Assembly: GCA_002787235.1 (NCBI GenBank)
Contig: PCWG01000002.1
Location: forward strand, 59,250-123,249
Direction of reading: 5' to 3'
Source of the DNA: Nitrospinae bacterium CG11_big_fil_rev_8_21_14_0_20_45_15
GTDB taxonomy: Bacteria; Nitrospinota; Nitrospinia; Nitrospinales; VA-1
Length of the DNA: 64,000 nucleotides
Positions 39,331 through 50,156 of this stretch are shown here, one piece after another. The position numbers were made by a program, and so were the translations under genes. Below the pieces are notes generated by a model. That model did not search any database and was not told the DNA's origin. It worked only from the letters and a program-made list of their open reading frames with translations. Each line of letters begins with the position of its first letter. The first letter of the stretch is position 1.

Positions 39331-39768
39331 ATGATTGAATTAAAGAAAAATTATCACAGATCCAAGTCCAGCGAACAGCAAGTCACTTTTATTTTAGGTC
39401 AGTTCATTGCGGTCCTGTTTTTTTGGAGCAGTGTGTCATTGGCATCTGCAGATGAAAAAGAAACGACCGATCCCAGTCCCTGGATTGTGGCCTATTTTTC
39501 CAGAATCCAACTGGAAGTAGAGAAAGGTTGGCTTTATCCTGTTAGTGCAATCGAAAGGAAAGAAGCCGGGCAAGTGACCGTGCGTATGGTTATTTCCAAA
39601 GCAGGAGGACTGCTGGATGTGAGCGTCGACCGCTCATCTTCCATTGAGGAATTAGACGAAGCCGCCAAGGAGGCCGTTAAGAAAGCGGCCCCTTTTGATC
39701 CTTTTCCACCTTCCCTGCAACAAGACAGTGTTGCTATTAAACTGAATTTTTCTTACCTGCCTCAATAA
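39331..39768 (+). CDS. Short TonB C-terminal-domain protein
   Basis: 'EVEKGWLYPVSAIERKEAGQVTVRMVISKAGGLLDVSVDRSSSIEELDEAAKEAVKKAAPFDPFP' typical of TonB_C. Confidence 0.75.
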   Translation: MIELKKNYHRSKSSEQQVTFILGQFIAVLFFWSSVSLASADEKETTDPSPWIVAYFSRIQLEVEKGWLYPVSAIERKEAGQVTVRMVISKAGGLLDVSVDRSSSIEELDEAAKEAVKKAAPFDPFPPSLQQDSVAIKLNFSYLPQ

Positions 39769-39823
39769 AAGTCATCACAAACTGATTTGATAAAATCCTC
39801 CTCACATTTACCTAATAACATTC

Positions 39824-42331
39824 ATGCGCGAATACGATTTTAAAGATATAGAATCCAGATGGCAGGCTCAGTGGGAGGAGAAACAATCCTTCAAAGTTGA
39901 ACGAGATGATTCGAAAAAAAAATATTATCTGCTCGAAATGTTTCCTTATCCCTCTGGCCGCATCCACATGGGCCATGTTCGGAATTACGCGATTGGCGAT
40001 GCTCTGGCACGATTCAAGCGATTGCAGGGATACAACGTTCTCCATCCCATTGGATGGGATGCTTTTGGTTTGCCTGCAGAAAACGCGGCGATTAAAAACA
40101 ATGATCATCCTGCCGAGTGGACTTACGAGAATATCAAAACCATGCGGCGTCAAATCAAGCGTTTGGGGCTGAGTTATGATTGGGATCGGGAGATTGCTAC
40201 CTGCCATCCGGGTTATTACAAATGGAACCAATGGCATTTCCTCAAGTTTTTTGAACGTGGGCTGGTTTATCGTAAAAACTCCAGAGTCAACTGGTGTGTT
40301 TCCTGTCACACCGTGCTTGCCAATGAACAGGTGAAGGATGGACTTTGCTGGCGTTGCGATTCCGCGGTTGAAGAGAAAGAGCAGGAAGGATGGTTCCTCA
40401 AAATCACCGATTACGCTGACCGTCTGCTGGATGGATTTGAAGTATTGAAAGAAGGCTGGCCCGAACAGGTGTTGGCGATGCAAAATAATTGGATCGGTAA
40501 AAGCTACGGAGCCGAAGTAGACTTTCCCGTGCAGGAGAGCGGCATCGTACTCAAAGTGTTCACCACCCGTCCCGATACTTTGTACGGAGCGACATTTATG
40601 GCATTGGCTCCCGAACACCCGCTGGCCATCAAGCTGGCAGAGGGAACAGAACAAGAATCGGCCGTGAAACAATTCATCCAGCAAGTTCGCGTGCAAGACA
40701 AAACAGCGCGTCTGAGTGAGGGTACCCAGAAAGAAGGTGTTTTTACCGGAGCCTACGCGATCAATCCACTCACAGGCGAGCCCACGCCGATCTGGATTGC
40801 CAATTTTGTTTTGATGGATTACGGGACAGGTGCCATCATGTCGGTTCCCGCCCACGATCAACGTGATTTCGATTTTGCCAAACGTTATGATATTCCCATC
40901 CGCACCGTCATTCAGCCCAGAGATGAGGTCGCAGACAGTAACAAAGCTTATACCGGTGAAGGCACGTTGTGCAATTCAGGCCCGTTCGACGGTTTGTTTG
41001 GTGAAGAAGGAATTCGTAAAATTGGTGAATATCTCGAAGAAAAAGGAGTGGGGAAACGAACGATCAATTACCGCTTGCGCGATTGGGGTGTTTCACGTCA
41101 GCGCTATTGGGGAACCCCGATACCCATCGTGCATTGCGCCGATTGTGGAATGGTGCCCGTACCCGAAGACCAATTGCCCGTCGTGCTTCCACTGAATGCG
41201 CGACTTGGAGAGCGGGGACAATCGCCCCTTCCTCAACTGGCCGAATTTTACGAGACGGAATGTCCCAAGTGCAAAAAACCGGCACGCCGCGAGACAGATA
41301 CCCTCGATACCTTTGTTTGCTCCTCCTGGTATTTTAATCGTTACACCTCGCCCCGCGACGAGTCTCACGCATTTGATAAAGAAAACGTCAACTATTGGAT
41401 GCCGGTCGATCAATACGTAGGGGGTATCGAGCATGCCATCCTGCACCTTCTTTACTCACGTTTTTTCAATCTGGTGTTCAACGATTTGGGTTTGACTCAG
41501 TTTCCGGAACCTTTTGCGCGTCTTCTCACTCAAGGCATGGTGATAAAAGATGGCGCGAAGATGTCCAAATCCAAAGGCAACGTGGTTGATCCCGATGGGA
41601 TCATCGACTCATTGGGGGCAGATACCGCTCGTTTGTTCATCCTGTTTGCGGCACCCCCCTCTAAAGATCTGGAATGGAACAGCCATGGCGTAGAAGGTTG
41701 CTCGCGTTTTTTGAAGCGTGCGTGGAAGATATTTTTCGAATTCAATGACATTGCCAAAAATGCCATTTCTCCGTCGGATTTTGCGTCGGAAGACGGCGAG
41801 TCCGTCATAATCAAAGACCTGCGTCGGATGAGTCACACGACGATCCGTCGAGTGACAGAAGACATCGACAAACGAATTCAGTTCAATACCGCCGTCGCGG
41901 CGATTATGGAGTTTGTCAATCACCTGTATGTCTTTCGGGAATCCTGGAACAGTCTCTCGGATGAGGAAAAAAATGCTCCCGCCCTGCAGATGGCGATACG
42001 AGAAGCAATGGAGACCTTGCCGCTCATGTTGACGCCTTTTGCGCCACACATTGCAGAAGAGATGTGGCAGGCACTGGATAAAAAAACGAGTGTCGGGCAA
42101 ACAACATGGCCGGAGTACATTGAGGCGTTGACGCAAACCGATGAAATTACCATTGTGATTCAGGTCAACGGCAAACTGAGGCATAAATTATCGGTCCCTG
42201 CAGAAATCGATTCTGAAGAACTGAAAGCGCAGTGTCTGGCCGATCCCAGAGTCCGCGAATGGACCGACGGTAAGGAAATCAAAAAAACGATCGTTGTTCC
42301 CAAAAAACTTGTCAATATTGTGGTCCAATGA
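39824..42331 (+). CDS. leuS: Leucyl-tRNA synthetase
   Basis: 'MFPYPSGRIHMGHVRNY', 'GWDAFGLPAENAA', 'KMSKSKGNVVDPD' motifs. Confidence 0.97.
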   Translation: MREYDFKDIESRWQAQWEEKQSFKVERDDSKKKYYLLEMFPYPSGRIHMGHVRNYAIGDALARFKRLQGYNVLHPIGWDAFGLPAENAAIKNNDHPAEWTYENIKTMRRQIKRLGLSYDWDREIATCHPGYYKWNQWHFLKFFERGLVYRKNSRVNWCVSCHTVLANEQVKDGLCWRCDSAVEEKEQEGWFLKITDYADRLLDGFEVLKEGWPEQVLAMQNNWIGKSYGAEVDFPVQESGIVLKVFTTRPDTLYGATFMALAPEHPLAIKLAEGTEQESAVKQFIQQVRVQDKTARLSEGTQKEGVFTGAYAINPLTGEPTPIWIANFVLMDYGTGAIMSVPAHDQRDFDFAKRYDIPIRTVIQPRDEVADSNKAYTGEGTLCNSGPFDGLFGEEGIRKIGEYLEEKGVGKRTINYRLRDWGVSRQRYWGTPIPIVHCADCGMVPVPEDQLPVVLPLNARLGERGQSPLPQLAEFYETECPKCKKPARRETDTLDTFVCSSWYFNRYTSPRDESHAFDKENVNYWMPVDQYVGGIEHAILHLLYSRFFNLVFNDLGLTQFPEPFARLLTQGMVIKDGAKMSKSKGNVVDPDGIIDSLGADTARLFILFAAPPSKDLEWNSHGVEGCSRFLKRAWKIFFEFNDIAKNAISPSDFASEDGESVIIKDLRRMSHTTIRRVTEDIDKRIQFNTAVAAIMEFVNHLYVFRESWNSLSDEEKNAPALQMAIREAMETLPLMLTPFAPHIAEEMWQALDKKTSVGQTTWPEYIEALTQTDEITIVIQVNGKLRHKLSVPAEIDSEELKAQCLADPRVREWTDGKEIKKTIVVPKKLVNIVVQ

Positions 42332-42855
42332 ACTATCGAAAACAATGGATGGGCGGAGTCAAATTTTTTGTCCTTCTGATAACATTATCAGGCTGTGGTT
42401 ATTCACTTTCCGGAGCGGGGAAATCGCAATTGCCCTCGTATGTCCATAGCCTTTCCATTCCTGTGTTCATCAATGGTTCGGGCCAGCCTGAAATTCACCG
42501 TGATTTGACCGACGAAGTACGAAGAGCTTTTATCAGCGACGGAAGAATTCGAGTCGTTGATAAGGAAAATGGGGATTTGCTCCTTAAAGGAACATTGAAT
42601 TACTATGCAGTGCGTGCGATTTCCTTCAATGCCAATGATCTGGTTTCAGAGTACTGGGTGGAAATCGGTGTGGCGGTGGTTGTCACCGATACTGTGAAAG
42701 GCAAGAAGTTTTTGAGTCAAAATATGAAAAGCAAGTGGAACTACCGTGTTACAGATAACGTCGTTACAACCGAGCAAGCCCGTAAAGACGCCTTGAGTCA
42801 GTCTTATAACGATCTGTCCGCCCGCATGGTCAGCTTGTTGATCGACAGGTTTTAA
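42328..42855 (+). CDS. lptE: LPS assembly lipoprotein LptE
   Basis: 'LSGCGYSLSGAGKSQLPSYVHSLSIPVFINGSGQPEIHRDLTDEVRRAFISDGRIRVVD'; overlaps leuS stop. Confidence 0.82.
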   Translation: MNYRKQWMGGVKFFVLLITLSGCGYSLSGAGKSQLPSYVHSLSIPVFINGSGQPEIHRDLTDEVRRAFISDGRIRVVDKENGDLLLKGTLNYYAVRAISFNANDLVSEYWVEIGVAVVVTDTVKGKKFLSQNMKSKWNYRVTDNVVTTEQARKDALSQSYNDLSARMVSLLIDRF

Positions 42856-42861
42856 ATTTTC

Positions 42862-43908
42862 ATGCCGATGACCGCAGGAGACTGCCTCGAATCCATCGAA
42901 GCTGGAAAATGGGAATCGTTTTTGTTTCTCTTCGGAGAGGAACGTTTTTTCCAAACCGAGATCATCGGACGATTGACTGAAAAACTGTTGACTCCAGACA
43001 ATCGTGATTTCAATTATGAGTGCTTTGATGCAAGCGAAAGCCGTCCCGAGGCCTGGATTGAGTCCGCAAGAACACTCTCCTTTTTTGGCGGACAAAAGTT
43101 AATCGTCGTCCGCAATCTCCACAACGCATCACTCAGCTCGGAGAAAGCAAACCGAAATGCATCAATCAGCCCCGATGAAGTGGACCGATTGATGGCGTAC
43201 TTATCCAAACCCCTGCCAGAAGCCTGTCTGGTGATCACCGCAGATAAGATCGATCGAAAGAAGAAGTTGCACAAATTTCTGGAAAAGTGCCCCGGTGCCG
43301 TCGATTGCTCCCCGCCTAGTGAAGGATTCCTGGTTTCCTGGTTGAAAAAACGTGCGCAAGAAAAGGGTTACACGCTATCTCCATCTGCCGCAAATTTGAT
43401 CGTCGAGCGCGTGGGGAATCGCCCTGGGATACTGGCTCAAGAGCTGGAAAAAACTCTCATTTATGCGGGGGAAAAGAAAACAGTGAGCGAAGAGGACGTG
43501 TCGCAGTTGGTAGGGGAATTGAAAATGGAAAGTGCCTTTATGCTGATAGACGCATTGAAGGGAAAAAAACTTGAAACGGCACTTCGTATTTTAAAAAGTA
43601 ATATCAAACATGGCGAAGAGCCGATCAAGACTTTGGGCTTGATTTCCTGGCAATTCCGCATGATATGGGAAGTCAAATGTGGCCTCTCCAGACGCTGGTC
43701 GATTGCAGAAACAGCAAAAAAAATGGGTGCGAATTCTTTTATGGTAGAGAAGGCGGCGGCATCTGCCCGGCAGTATTCAGACAAGGAATTGCAGAATAGC
43801 TTTCGGTTTTTGCGACAGGCAGATAGAGAACTGAAGTCAACAGGGAAAAATCCAGAAGGCATCATGAAAAATCTGCTCTGGAACCTTTGTTCAGTGAAAA
43901 AGGACTGA
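42862..43908 (+). CDS. holA: DNA polymerase III subunit delta
   Basis: 'LFLFGEERFFQTEIIGRLTEKLL...NYECFDA', 'ARTLSFFGGQKLIVVRN', position after lptE. Confidence 0.9.
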   Translation: MPMTAGDCLESIEAGKWESFLFLFGEERFFQTEIIGRLTEKLLTPDNRDFNYECFDASESRPEAWIESARTLSFFGGQKLIVVRNLHNASLSSEKANRNASISPDEVDRLMAYLSKPLPEACLVITADKIDRKKKLHKFLEKCPGAVDCSPPSEGFLVSWLKKRAQEKGYTLSPSAANLIVERVGNRPGILAQELEKTLIYAGEKKTVSEEDVSQLVGELKMESAFMLIDALKGKKLETALRILKSNIKHGEEPIKTLGLISWQFRMIWEVKCGLSRRWSIAETAKKMGANSFMVEKAAASARQYSDKELQNSFRFLRQADRELKSTGKNPEGIMKNLLWNLCSVKKD

Positions 43909-43913
43909 CACAG

Positions 43914-43932
43914 GCCCCCTGTAGAAGGGGGC
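43914..43932. terminator. GC-rich hairpin GCCCCCT-GTAGA-AGGGGGC between convergent holA and rpsT; possible terminator
   Basis: Perfect 7-bp stem, 5-nt loop, 5 bp after the holA stop; no clear T-tract on either strand. Confidence 0.4.
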
Positions 43933-43961
43933 AAGTCGAAACCTTTTAGGGGTGAAGGAGT

Positions 43962-44234
43962 TCAGCCCGCAGAAACCAGTTGGTGAACTTTCTTGGCCAA
44001 GCCGGAAATTTTACGTGATGCCGCTACTTTGTGCAGGACACCCTTGCTGGCTACCCTGGAAATAGCTTTCTCTGCTTGTTTCATCGCCAGAGTTGCACCG
44101 TCTTTATTTGCCGCTTCAATTTCTGTAGTTACATTTTTAATCGCGTTTTTAACGATCGTTCGATACGCTTTATTGCGCTCATACTTCTTTTCGTTTTGAC
44201 GGTTTCGCTTGATTGCCGACTTATGATTTGCCAA
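43962..44234 (-). CDS. rpsT: 30S ribosomal protein S20
   Basis: 'MANHKSAIKRNRQNEKKYERNKAYRTIVKNAIKNV'. Confidence 0.97.
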   Translation of the reverse strand: MANHKSAIKRNRQNEKKYERNKAYRTIVKNAIKNVTTEIEAANKDGATLAMKQAEKAISRVASKGVLHKVAASRKISGLAKKVHQLVSAG

Positions 44235-44271
44235 TGCTCGCTCCCTGATAGTAAATTATGGTAAACTTGAT

Positions 44272-44300
44272 TTTATAACTAAAATATCCTGATTTGTCAA
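44272..44300 (-). promoter_or_regulatory. Sigma70-type promoter upstream of rpsT
   Basis: Minus strand TTGACA (44300-44295), 17-bp spacer, TATAAA (44277-44272). Confidence 0.75.
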
Positions 44301-44356
44301 GCTTACCTTGTTGATAAGTTCAAAAAAACCATAAAACAGGTCTCAATAGTCTCATT

Positions 44357-45937
44357 TTAAGGTTCGAGACCTTTTTTGAAGCCATTGAGTTTGTATTCGA
44401 TACTGTCTCTGAGTGCTTGCCAACTGGCTTCAATGATATTTTCTGATACGCCCACAGTTCCCCATTTATGATGGAGATCTCCAGACTCGACCAAGACGCG
44501 AATCCGCGATTGCGTGCCTTTGTCTTCATCGAGAATTCTCACTTTATAGTCAAAGAGGTGGAGTTCTTCCAGTTCTGGATAAAAACGTATCAGTGCTTTT
44601 TTGATGGCCTTGTCCAAAGCGTTGACAGGCCCGATGCCTTCAGCGGCAGTCACTTCGATATCATCACCTACTTTTATTTTTACAGTCGCCTCGGTGATCG
44701 GTGATTCGTCTTCGCGCCGTTTTTCAACGATGACGCGAAATCCGATGAATTCAAAGAATAATTTTTTCTGGCCGAGCGCATCGCGCATGAGCAGTTCGAA
44801 AGAGCCTTCGGCCCCTTCGTATTGATAGCCCAGATTTTCAGAGGATTTTAACAATTCCAGCGTTTTTTGTATCTTGGGATCGTTGGCATCAACATCGATG
44901 CCGTATTCCTTGGCTTTGAAAAGAATATTGCTCTTCCCGGACAGGTCCGACACGAGGATGCGCTGGATATTGCCCACCGCTTCCGGTTCGATGTGCTCGT
45001 AAGTCGCACTGTTTTTACGGATCGCACTCACATGGATACCACCTTTGTGGGCGAATGCGCTTTTTCCTACATAAGGTTGTCGATTCCAGTGCGACTTGTT
45101 GGCCAACTCATCCACAAATGCGGAAACTTCCTTGAGTCGTTTGAGATTTGCATCACTCACACAATCGTAACCCATCTTGAGCTTCAAGTTGGCGATGATG
45201 GAAATGAGGTTTGCATTGCCGCAACGTTCCCCGAAGCCATTGATGGTCCCCTGAGCTTGTCCTGCTCCCGCAGAAATCGCTGAAAGCGCATTGGCCACTG
45301 CCAACTCGGAATCATTGTGACTGTGAATGCCGATTGGGGTTTTGATATGTTTTTTGACTTCTTTTACAGCCGAGGCCACTTCGTTGGGAAGAGAGCCGCC
45401 GTTGGTGTCGCACAATACAATCCAGTCAGCACCTGCAGATTCGGCCGAATGCAAGGCTTTCAGTGCGTATTCGGGATTCTTTTTGTAACCATCAAAGAAA
45501 TGTTCCGCATCAAAAATCACTTTGGGGCAATTTTTTTTGAGGAATGTCAGGCTGTCGAAAATCATTTCGAGATTTTCTTCCAGAGTGGTGGACAAAGCTT
45601 CCCTCACATGCATGTCCCAGGATTTTCCGAAGATGGTGATCGCGGATGTTTCTGAGTCGAGCAATTGTACCAAATTTGGATCGTTCTCCGCTTTAATGCC
45701 AGGACGTCGCGTCGAGCCAAAGGCAGTTATGACCGCATGGTTGAACCTTAGATTGCGGACTTTCTTGAAAAAATCAATATCGCGTGGATTGGACCCGGGC
45801 CAGCCACCTTCAATATAGTGAACTCCCAAGTCATCCAGTTTGTGTGCAATGCGTATCTTGTCTTCAACGGTAAAGGAAATGTCCTCGGACTGAGATCCAT
45901 CTCTTAGCGTTGTGTCGTATATTTCGATTGATTTCAT
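44357..45937 (-). CDS. cimA: (R)-citramalate synthase
   Basis: '[57 protein letters not shown]' typical of CimA; C-terminal LeuA allosteric domain. Confidence 0.92.
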   Translation of the reverse strand: MKSIEIYDTTLRDGSQSEDISFTVEDKIRIAHKLDDLGVHYIEGGWPGSNPRDIDFFKKVRNLRFNHAVITAFGSTRRPGIKAENDPNLVQLLDSETSAITIFGKSWDMHVREALSTTLEENLEMIFDSLTFLKKNCPKVIFDAEHFFDGYKKNPEYALKALHSAESAGADWIVLCDTNGGSLPNEVASAVKEVKKHIKTPIGIHSHNDSELAVANALSAISAGAGQAQGTINGFGERCGNANLISIIANLKLKMGYDCVSDANLKRLKEVSAFVDELANKSHWNRQPYVGKSAFAHKGGIHVSAIRKNSATYEHIEPEAVGNIQRILVSDLSGKSNILFKAKEYGIDVDANDPKIQKTLELLKSSENLGYQYEGAEGSFELLMRDALGQKKLFFEFIGFRVIVEKRREDESPITEATVKIKVGDDIEVTAAEGIGPVNALDKAIKKALIRFYPELEELHLFDYKVRILDEDKGTQSRIRVLVESGDLHHKWGTVGVSENIIEASWQALRDSIEYKLNGFKKGLEP

Positions 45938-45955
45938 TTTGCCAAAATTTTTGGG

Positions 45956-47203
45956 TTACTGCTTTTTTGTGATTCGACGCGGTTTCTTTTCCAGATTGAA
46001 TGCAGAATGCAGTTGTTGCACCGCAAGTTTACTATGTTTCTGTTCTATGATGCAGGAAACCTTGATTTCGGAGGTACTGATCATAAGAATATTGATTTTT
46101 TCTGCAGATAAGGTTTGAAACATCTTGGCCGCCACGCCAGAATGACTTCGCATTCCCGCACCTACAATGGAAATTTTTGAAATCTTCCTGTCTACAAGGA
46201 TTTCCTTAAGGCCAATCTTGTCAGTAATGGCTTCCATTATGGCGATGGCTTCGTCACAATCTACAGAGGCGAGGGTGAATGAAATATCCGTGTGTCCTTC
46301 TGCACTGATATTTTGAATGATCATATCCACCGACAGCCCGGCATTTCCGAGTGCTGTGAAAATCTCAGAGGCAATCCCCGGTTTATCGACAACACCTTTG
46401 ACGGTGATTTTTGCTTGTTTGTCATCGCGCATTACGCCCGAAACAATGGGTTGTTCCATATCCTTATTCTCCTTGCAAATAAGCGTTCCCTTGCTTTGGT
46501 CTTCAAAAGAAGATCTAACCAGCAGGGGCATATTGTATTTTTTGGCGAATTCCACGCATCGGATTTGTAAAACCTTGGCACCCAGACTGGCCATCTCCAG
46601 CATTTCATCAAAAGAAACCATGTCGAGTTTGCGCGCATTGGGAACGATATTCGGATCGGCGGTAAAAACCCCGTCCACATCGGTGAGAATTTCGCATTGT
46701 TCGGCTTTGAGTGCCACTGCGAGAGCCACGGCTGAAGTGTCTGACCCTCCACGCCCGAGAGTGGTTACATCCCCATCTTCATTGATGCCCTGGAATCCTG
46801 CGACGACGAGAATCTTGTTTTCCTTGAGCTTTTTCAGAGTTTTGGTTGTGTCGATGTGGATAATGCGGGCGCGGGTATGCGCGTCGTCAGTGTGCATTCC
46901 AATTTGTCGACCTGTCATGGCTTCAGCTGGACAGCCCAGGGCCTGGAGTGCTATGGACAACAGTGCGCAAGAAATACGTTCCCCCGACGATAACAAGAGG
47001 TCGATTTCTCGACGCGCGGGTTTATCAATCAGCTTTTCTGCCATGCCAAGGAGTTTATCTGTTTCCCCCGCCATTGCGGAAACCACGACGACGATGTTTT
47101 TCCCGGAACGATGGAGTTTGGCAACTTTTTCTGCAACATTTTTGATGCGGTCCAGCGTGCCGACTGAAGTTCCGCCGTATTTTAAAACGATTAGATTTTC
47201 CAT
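45956..47203 (-). CDS. lysC: Aspartate kinase
   Basis: '[23 protein letters not shown]', '[38 protein letters not shown]'; ACT region. Confidence 0.95.
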   Translation of the reverse strand: MENLIVLKYGGTSVGTLDRIKNVAEKVAKLHRSGKNIVVVVSAMAGETDKLLGMAEKLIDKPARREIDLLLSSGERISCALLSIALQALGCPAEAMTGRQIGMHTDDAHTRARIIHIDTTKTLKKLKENKILVVAGFQGINEDGDVTTLGRGGSDTSAVALAVALKAEQCEILTDVDGVFTADPNIVPNARKLDMVSFDEMLEMASLGAKVLQIRCVEFAKKYNMPLLVRSSFEDQSKGTLICKENKDMEQPIVSGVMRDDKQAKITVKGVVDKPGIASEIFTALGNAGLSVDMIIQNISAEGHTDISFTLASVDCDEAIAIMEAITDKIGLKEILVDRKISKISIVGAGMRSHSGVAAKMFQTLSAEKINILMISTSEIKVSCIIEQKHSKLAVQQLHSAFNLEKKPRRITKKQ

Positions 47204-47209
47204 GCGCTC

Positions 47210-48400
47210 TTAATTTAAAAAAGATTTGATCCAGTTTTCTGCAGACTCGTAATATTCCGATTTTAGCAATTTAAAATTTTCATCAAAAGCTTCTGCAGAA
47301 GTCTTTTCCTTAACCGGTGGATAAATGACGAACGGCACGGGCTCTTTATCGTATTTCATTTGCACGACCGAAGCGCATTGATTGACAATGATGCCCAAAC
47401 GCACACCACCGTTCAACTCCACTGCTTGTGCCAGAGGGCCGATCAGGTCGCGATCCATATCTTCAATGGCAAAAATTTTGTCATCGATCATGCCCTTCAA
47501 TGAAGGTGCCTCGGCGAAATGGGTGTGGACATAGACCACGTCGGCATCGGCTAAAGCTTTGAGGGCGGCATCTGCCAAATTTTTGTTTGCAGACACATCG
47601 TCCTGAAATTCTTGCAGGGGAGCAATCTTCATTCCTGCTGTTTTTGCGACTCCCTGAAAGATCAAATCATAGGAAATGGCAACCGCTTTCTTCCCACCAT
47701 GCATGTCTGCAAACTGGGCTAGCTTGGGAGCCGGTCCTGCACCCCAGAACCAGATGCTGTTAATAAGATCCTTTTTTTCCTTCTGCCGTTGCCTGTTCAT
47801 CGGATGGTTGTGAAGAATGATTTGCGCCTGATTCATGAGAAAAGGCAAATTCTTGCTATTTTCGTCACTGGGCAGAAATTTTCGTATTCCTTCGCCAATG
47901 ATTTCAAAAGGGGAGATCAATTTTTCTGGAACAGTTCCCGCATCCAACAGCACCAGATTATGTGGACCTCGACCGTGATGAAATTCTGCAGAAACGTCAT
48001 ACACATTTTTTTGCAAAGAATCCAGAAGAGTTTTTGAATCGCCACTGTCCAAGTTACCGGCACTGAAATCCTTCATGACCATGTCGTTGTGACTCGACTG
48101 GAGAATGACGAAGTTACAGCACAAAGGAACCTGATTTTCTTTCAAAGATAAACCCAGTGCCTGCGCGCTGAAATGGCCCGCACCTCCGGTTTCTCCAACA
48201 TAGCCCATGAGAGAGAGGTATGCGACCAGGTTCTCCGGCGATGCTTCATGCGGGATGGTGCGGACGGTTCCACATGATCCATTTTGGGACAGCCGATCCA
48301 GGTTGGGAGTTTCGGCCAATTGCAGAGGTGTTTTATTGTCTCTTTCGGCGACCGGGTGATCGGTCAAGCCGTTGGCAATGATCAGTATATGTTTCATCAA
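47210..48400 (-). CDS. apgM: Cofactor-independent phosphoglycerate mutase (archaeal-type ApgM family)
   Basis: 'IANGLTDHPVAERDNKTPLQLAETPNLDRLSQNGSCGTVRTIP', 'MNRQRQKEKKDLINSIWFWGAGPAPKL'. Confidence 0.85.
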   Translation of the reverse strand: MMKHILIIANGLTDHPVAERDNKTPLQLAETPNLDRLSQNGSCGTVRTIPHEASPENLVAYLSLMGYVGETGGAGHFSAQALGLSLKENQVPLCCNFVILQSSHNDMVMKDFSAGNLDSGDSKTLLDSLQKNVYDVSAEFHHGRGPHNLVLLDAGTVPEKLISPFEIIGEGIRKFLPSDENSKNLPFLMNQAQIILHNHPMNRQRQKEKKDLINSIWFWGAGPAPKLAQFADMHGGKKAVAISYDLIFQGVAKTAGMKIAPLQEFQDDVSANKNLADAALKALADADVVYVHTHFAEAPSLKGMIDDKIFAIEDMDRDLIGPLAQAVELNGGVRLGIIVNQCASVVQMKYDKEPVPFVIYPPVKEKTSAEAFDENFKLLKSEYYESAENWIKSFLN

Positions 48401-48497
48401 TTAGAATATTGTCCATTGTTGGGAGAAATACAAACTCTCCATTATATAGAATCGAGATAGAAATATCAATTTGACCTTTTCTTTTTCTGTCGCTTGA

Positions 48498-48515
48498 ACT
48501 AGATTTAAGTCTAGT
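48498..48515. repeat. Palindrome ACTAGA-TTTAAG-TCTAGT; possible operator
   Basis: 6-bp perfect arms (48498-48503, 48510-48515) with nearly self-complementary centre, 37 bp upstream of the methyltransferase ORF. Confidence 0.65.
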
Positions 48516-48552
48516 GTGTTTGGATGCAAAAAAGTCATAAGAGGAGCCTCTG

Positions 48553-49401
48553 ATGGTGAATTATTTTCTTATGGGTTCCTATGCAAAAATTCTATCATTT
48601 CTCCCTGAGTCAAATACCATGAATGTTGAATGGCCTTTACCTGAGAATGACCCTTGGTCAACGCCTTTCGCACAGGCGTTATTGTACAAGCTGGAGCTTT
48701 TTCCCGGCGCGACAGTTTTAGATGTCGCCGCAGGCGGTGGCATTCCTTCCTTTCATCTGGCGGAAAAGGTCGGGCCTTCTGGCAAGGTGTTGGCCGTCGA
48801 TATCAACCAGTATCAAGTCATGAGGGCTCGTTCTGTGCAAGGCGCGCATTTGCCCTGGCTCCAATTTGAAGTGTGCGATATGCGTCATTTACCGCCTGAT
48901 CTGCCAAAATTCGATCGCATCACGGGCAACCTTTCGTTCATGTTTTTTCGTCCCGACCGTCCCACCGTTTTGAAAAATCTTTTGCATTTTCTCAAGCCTG
49001 GTGGACAAATTGTGCTGACCTTTCCTTCACTTGGAACTTTCGATACTCTTTGGCATAAAGTTGATATGGAAATGCAGCAAAGAGGATTTGAGCAGGAAAG
49101 AAAGGGCTTGAACGAATACCTCACGGAACGACCGTCTGCGGAACATGCTGAAAACTGGTTGCGGGAATTGGGGCTGGAGAAGACCGAAGCTGTCGAAATG
49201 CCGCTGGAAGTGAAAACGGGTCCGGGGCGAGAATTTTTGGAGCATCCTCTGCTGAGAGGTGGTTTCCTTGATGATATCTATGAATGTTTTTCCGATCCCG
49301 TACTGGCGGAGGAGTTCATGACAGACATTGCGAGTGACATCGAAAGTTTCACGCCCTTGCACGCGATACGTTGCGCGATGTCGGGATGGAAACCAGAATA
49401 A
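48553..49401 (+). CDS. SAM-dependent methyltransferase
   Basis: 'ATVLDVAAGGGIPSFHLAEKVGPSGKVLAVDINQYQVMRAR', 'LKPGGQIVLTFPS'. Confidence 0.85.
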   Translation: MVNYFLMGSYAKILSFLPESNTMNVEWPLPENDPWSTPFAQALLYKLELFPGATVLDVAAGGGIPSFHLAEKVGPSGKVLAVDINQYQVMRARSVQGAHLPWLQFEVCDMRHLPPDLPKFDRITGNLSFMFFRPDRPTVLKNLLHFLKPGGQIVLTFPSLGTFDTLWHKVDMEMQQRGFEQERKGLNEYLTERPSAEHAENWLRELGLEKTEAVEMPLEVKTGPGREFLEHPLLRGGFLDDIYECFSDPVLAEEFMTDIASDIESFTPLHAIRCAMSGWKPE

Positions 49402-49433
49402 ACCGTTTTGCAGTACTCAATAGCGCAAAACTT

Positions 49434-50153
49434 TCACTTCTTTTTATTTTTCTTGTCGCGCCAGAGGATGAGCCAATGCTGGATGAGACGAAGCGGGGCG
49501 GTTCCGGTAAATTTTCGACGTTTGAATTTTGGAGTTTGATCGTTTTGAAGTTTTGCGATCACCGTTGATCCCACCGCTTCATCAATCACAGATCCCCTTT
49601 GCGCATGTTCCAGTTTTTTGGACCCGCAGGTGTCACGAAATGCGACGACCAGACGGCAATCAAGGGGGCGTGCGGAGTACACCGCGCAGGAATGATCTTC
49701 TTCCAGAAAAGGGCAGGGCTGGTTGACCAATAAATTGTGCCAGTCGAGTTGTTCAAGATCTTTTCCGGAATCGAGAACTTTTTGCACTCGATTGATGCTT
49801 TTCTCCGAGCGTTCGATGAAGCGATTCAGGTCAATTTTTTCTTCGCTGGCCAGTTTGAGAATGCCATCCCATTCCACTTGTGTGAGACCGACCGCCTGAT
49901 AGCAACAATAGCCGCAACCTTTTTCACAGGTTCTGGGTGGCAGGGTTTTTTCGTAAGTTCTTTCCAGCAAAATCCAAAAAGCACTCAGCGGCGTGATTTT
50001 CTTTTCTCGCGCCAACTCTTTGGCTTCCTGAACCCGGCTTTCGTAAGCCGTCTGGATTTGTTCTTCACTGAACTTGGATTGCAGGTGTTGCTGAAGAGCT
50101 TGGGGATCAGTCATTCCCTGAATGAAAACGCCCAACGAATCGGAGTAGGTCAT
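49434..50153 (-). CDS. YkgJ-family cysteine cluster protein
   Basis: 'TCEKGCGYCCYQAVGLTQVEWDGI', 'QPCPFLEEDHSCAVYSARPLDCRLVVAFRDTC'. Confidence 0.8.
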   Translation of the reverse strand: MTYSDSLGVFIQGMTDPQALQQHLQSKFSEEQIQTAYESRVQEAKELAREKKITPLSAFWILLERTYEKTLPPRTCEKGCGYCCYQAVGLTQVEWDGILKLASEEKIDLNRFIERSEKSINRVQKVLDSGKDLEQLDWHNLLVNQPCPFLEEDHSCAVYSARPLDCRLVVAFRDTCGSKKLEHAQRGSVIDEAVGSTVIAKLQNDQTPKFKRRKFTGTAPLRLIQHWLILWRDKKNKKK

Positions 50154-50156
50154 ACA

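Noticed and set aside
39812-40861. 349-aa minus-strand ORF opposite leuS
   Set aside because: Fully antisense to a canonical leucyl-tRNA synthetase; no domain signature.
46317-47213. 298-aa plus-strand ORF opposite lysC
   Set aside because: Antisense to canonical aspartate kinase; low-complexity Ser/Arg composition.
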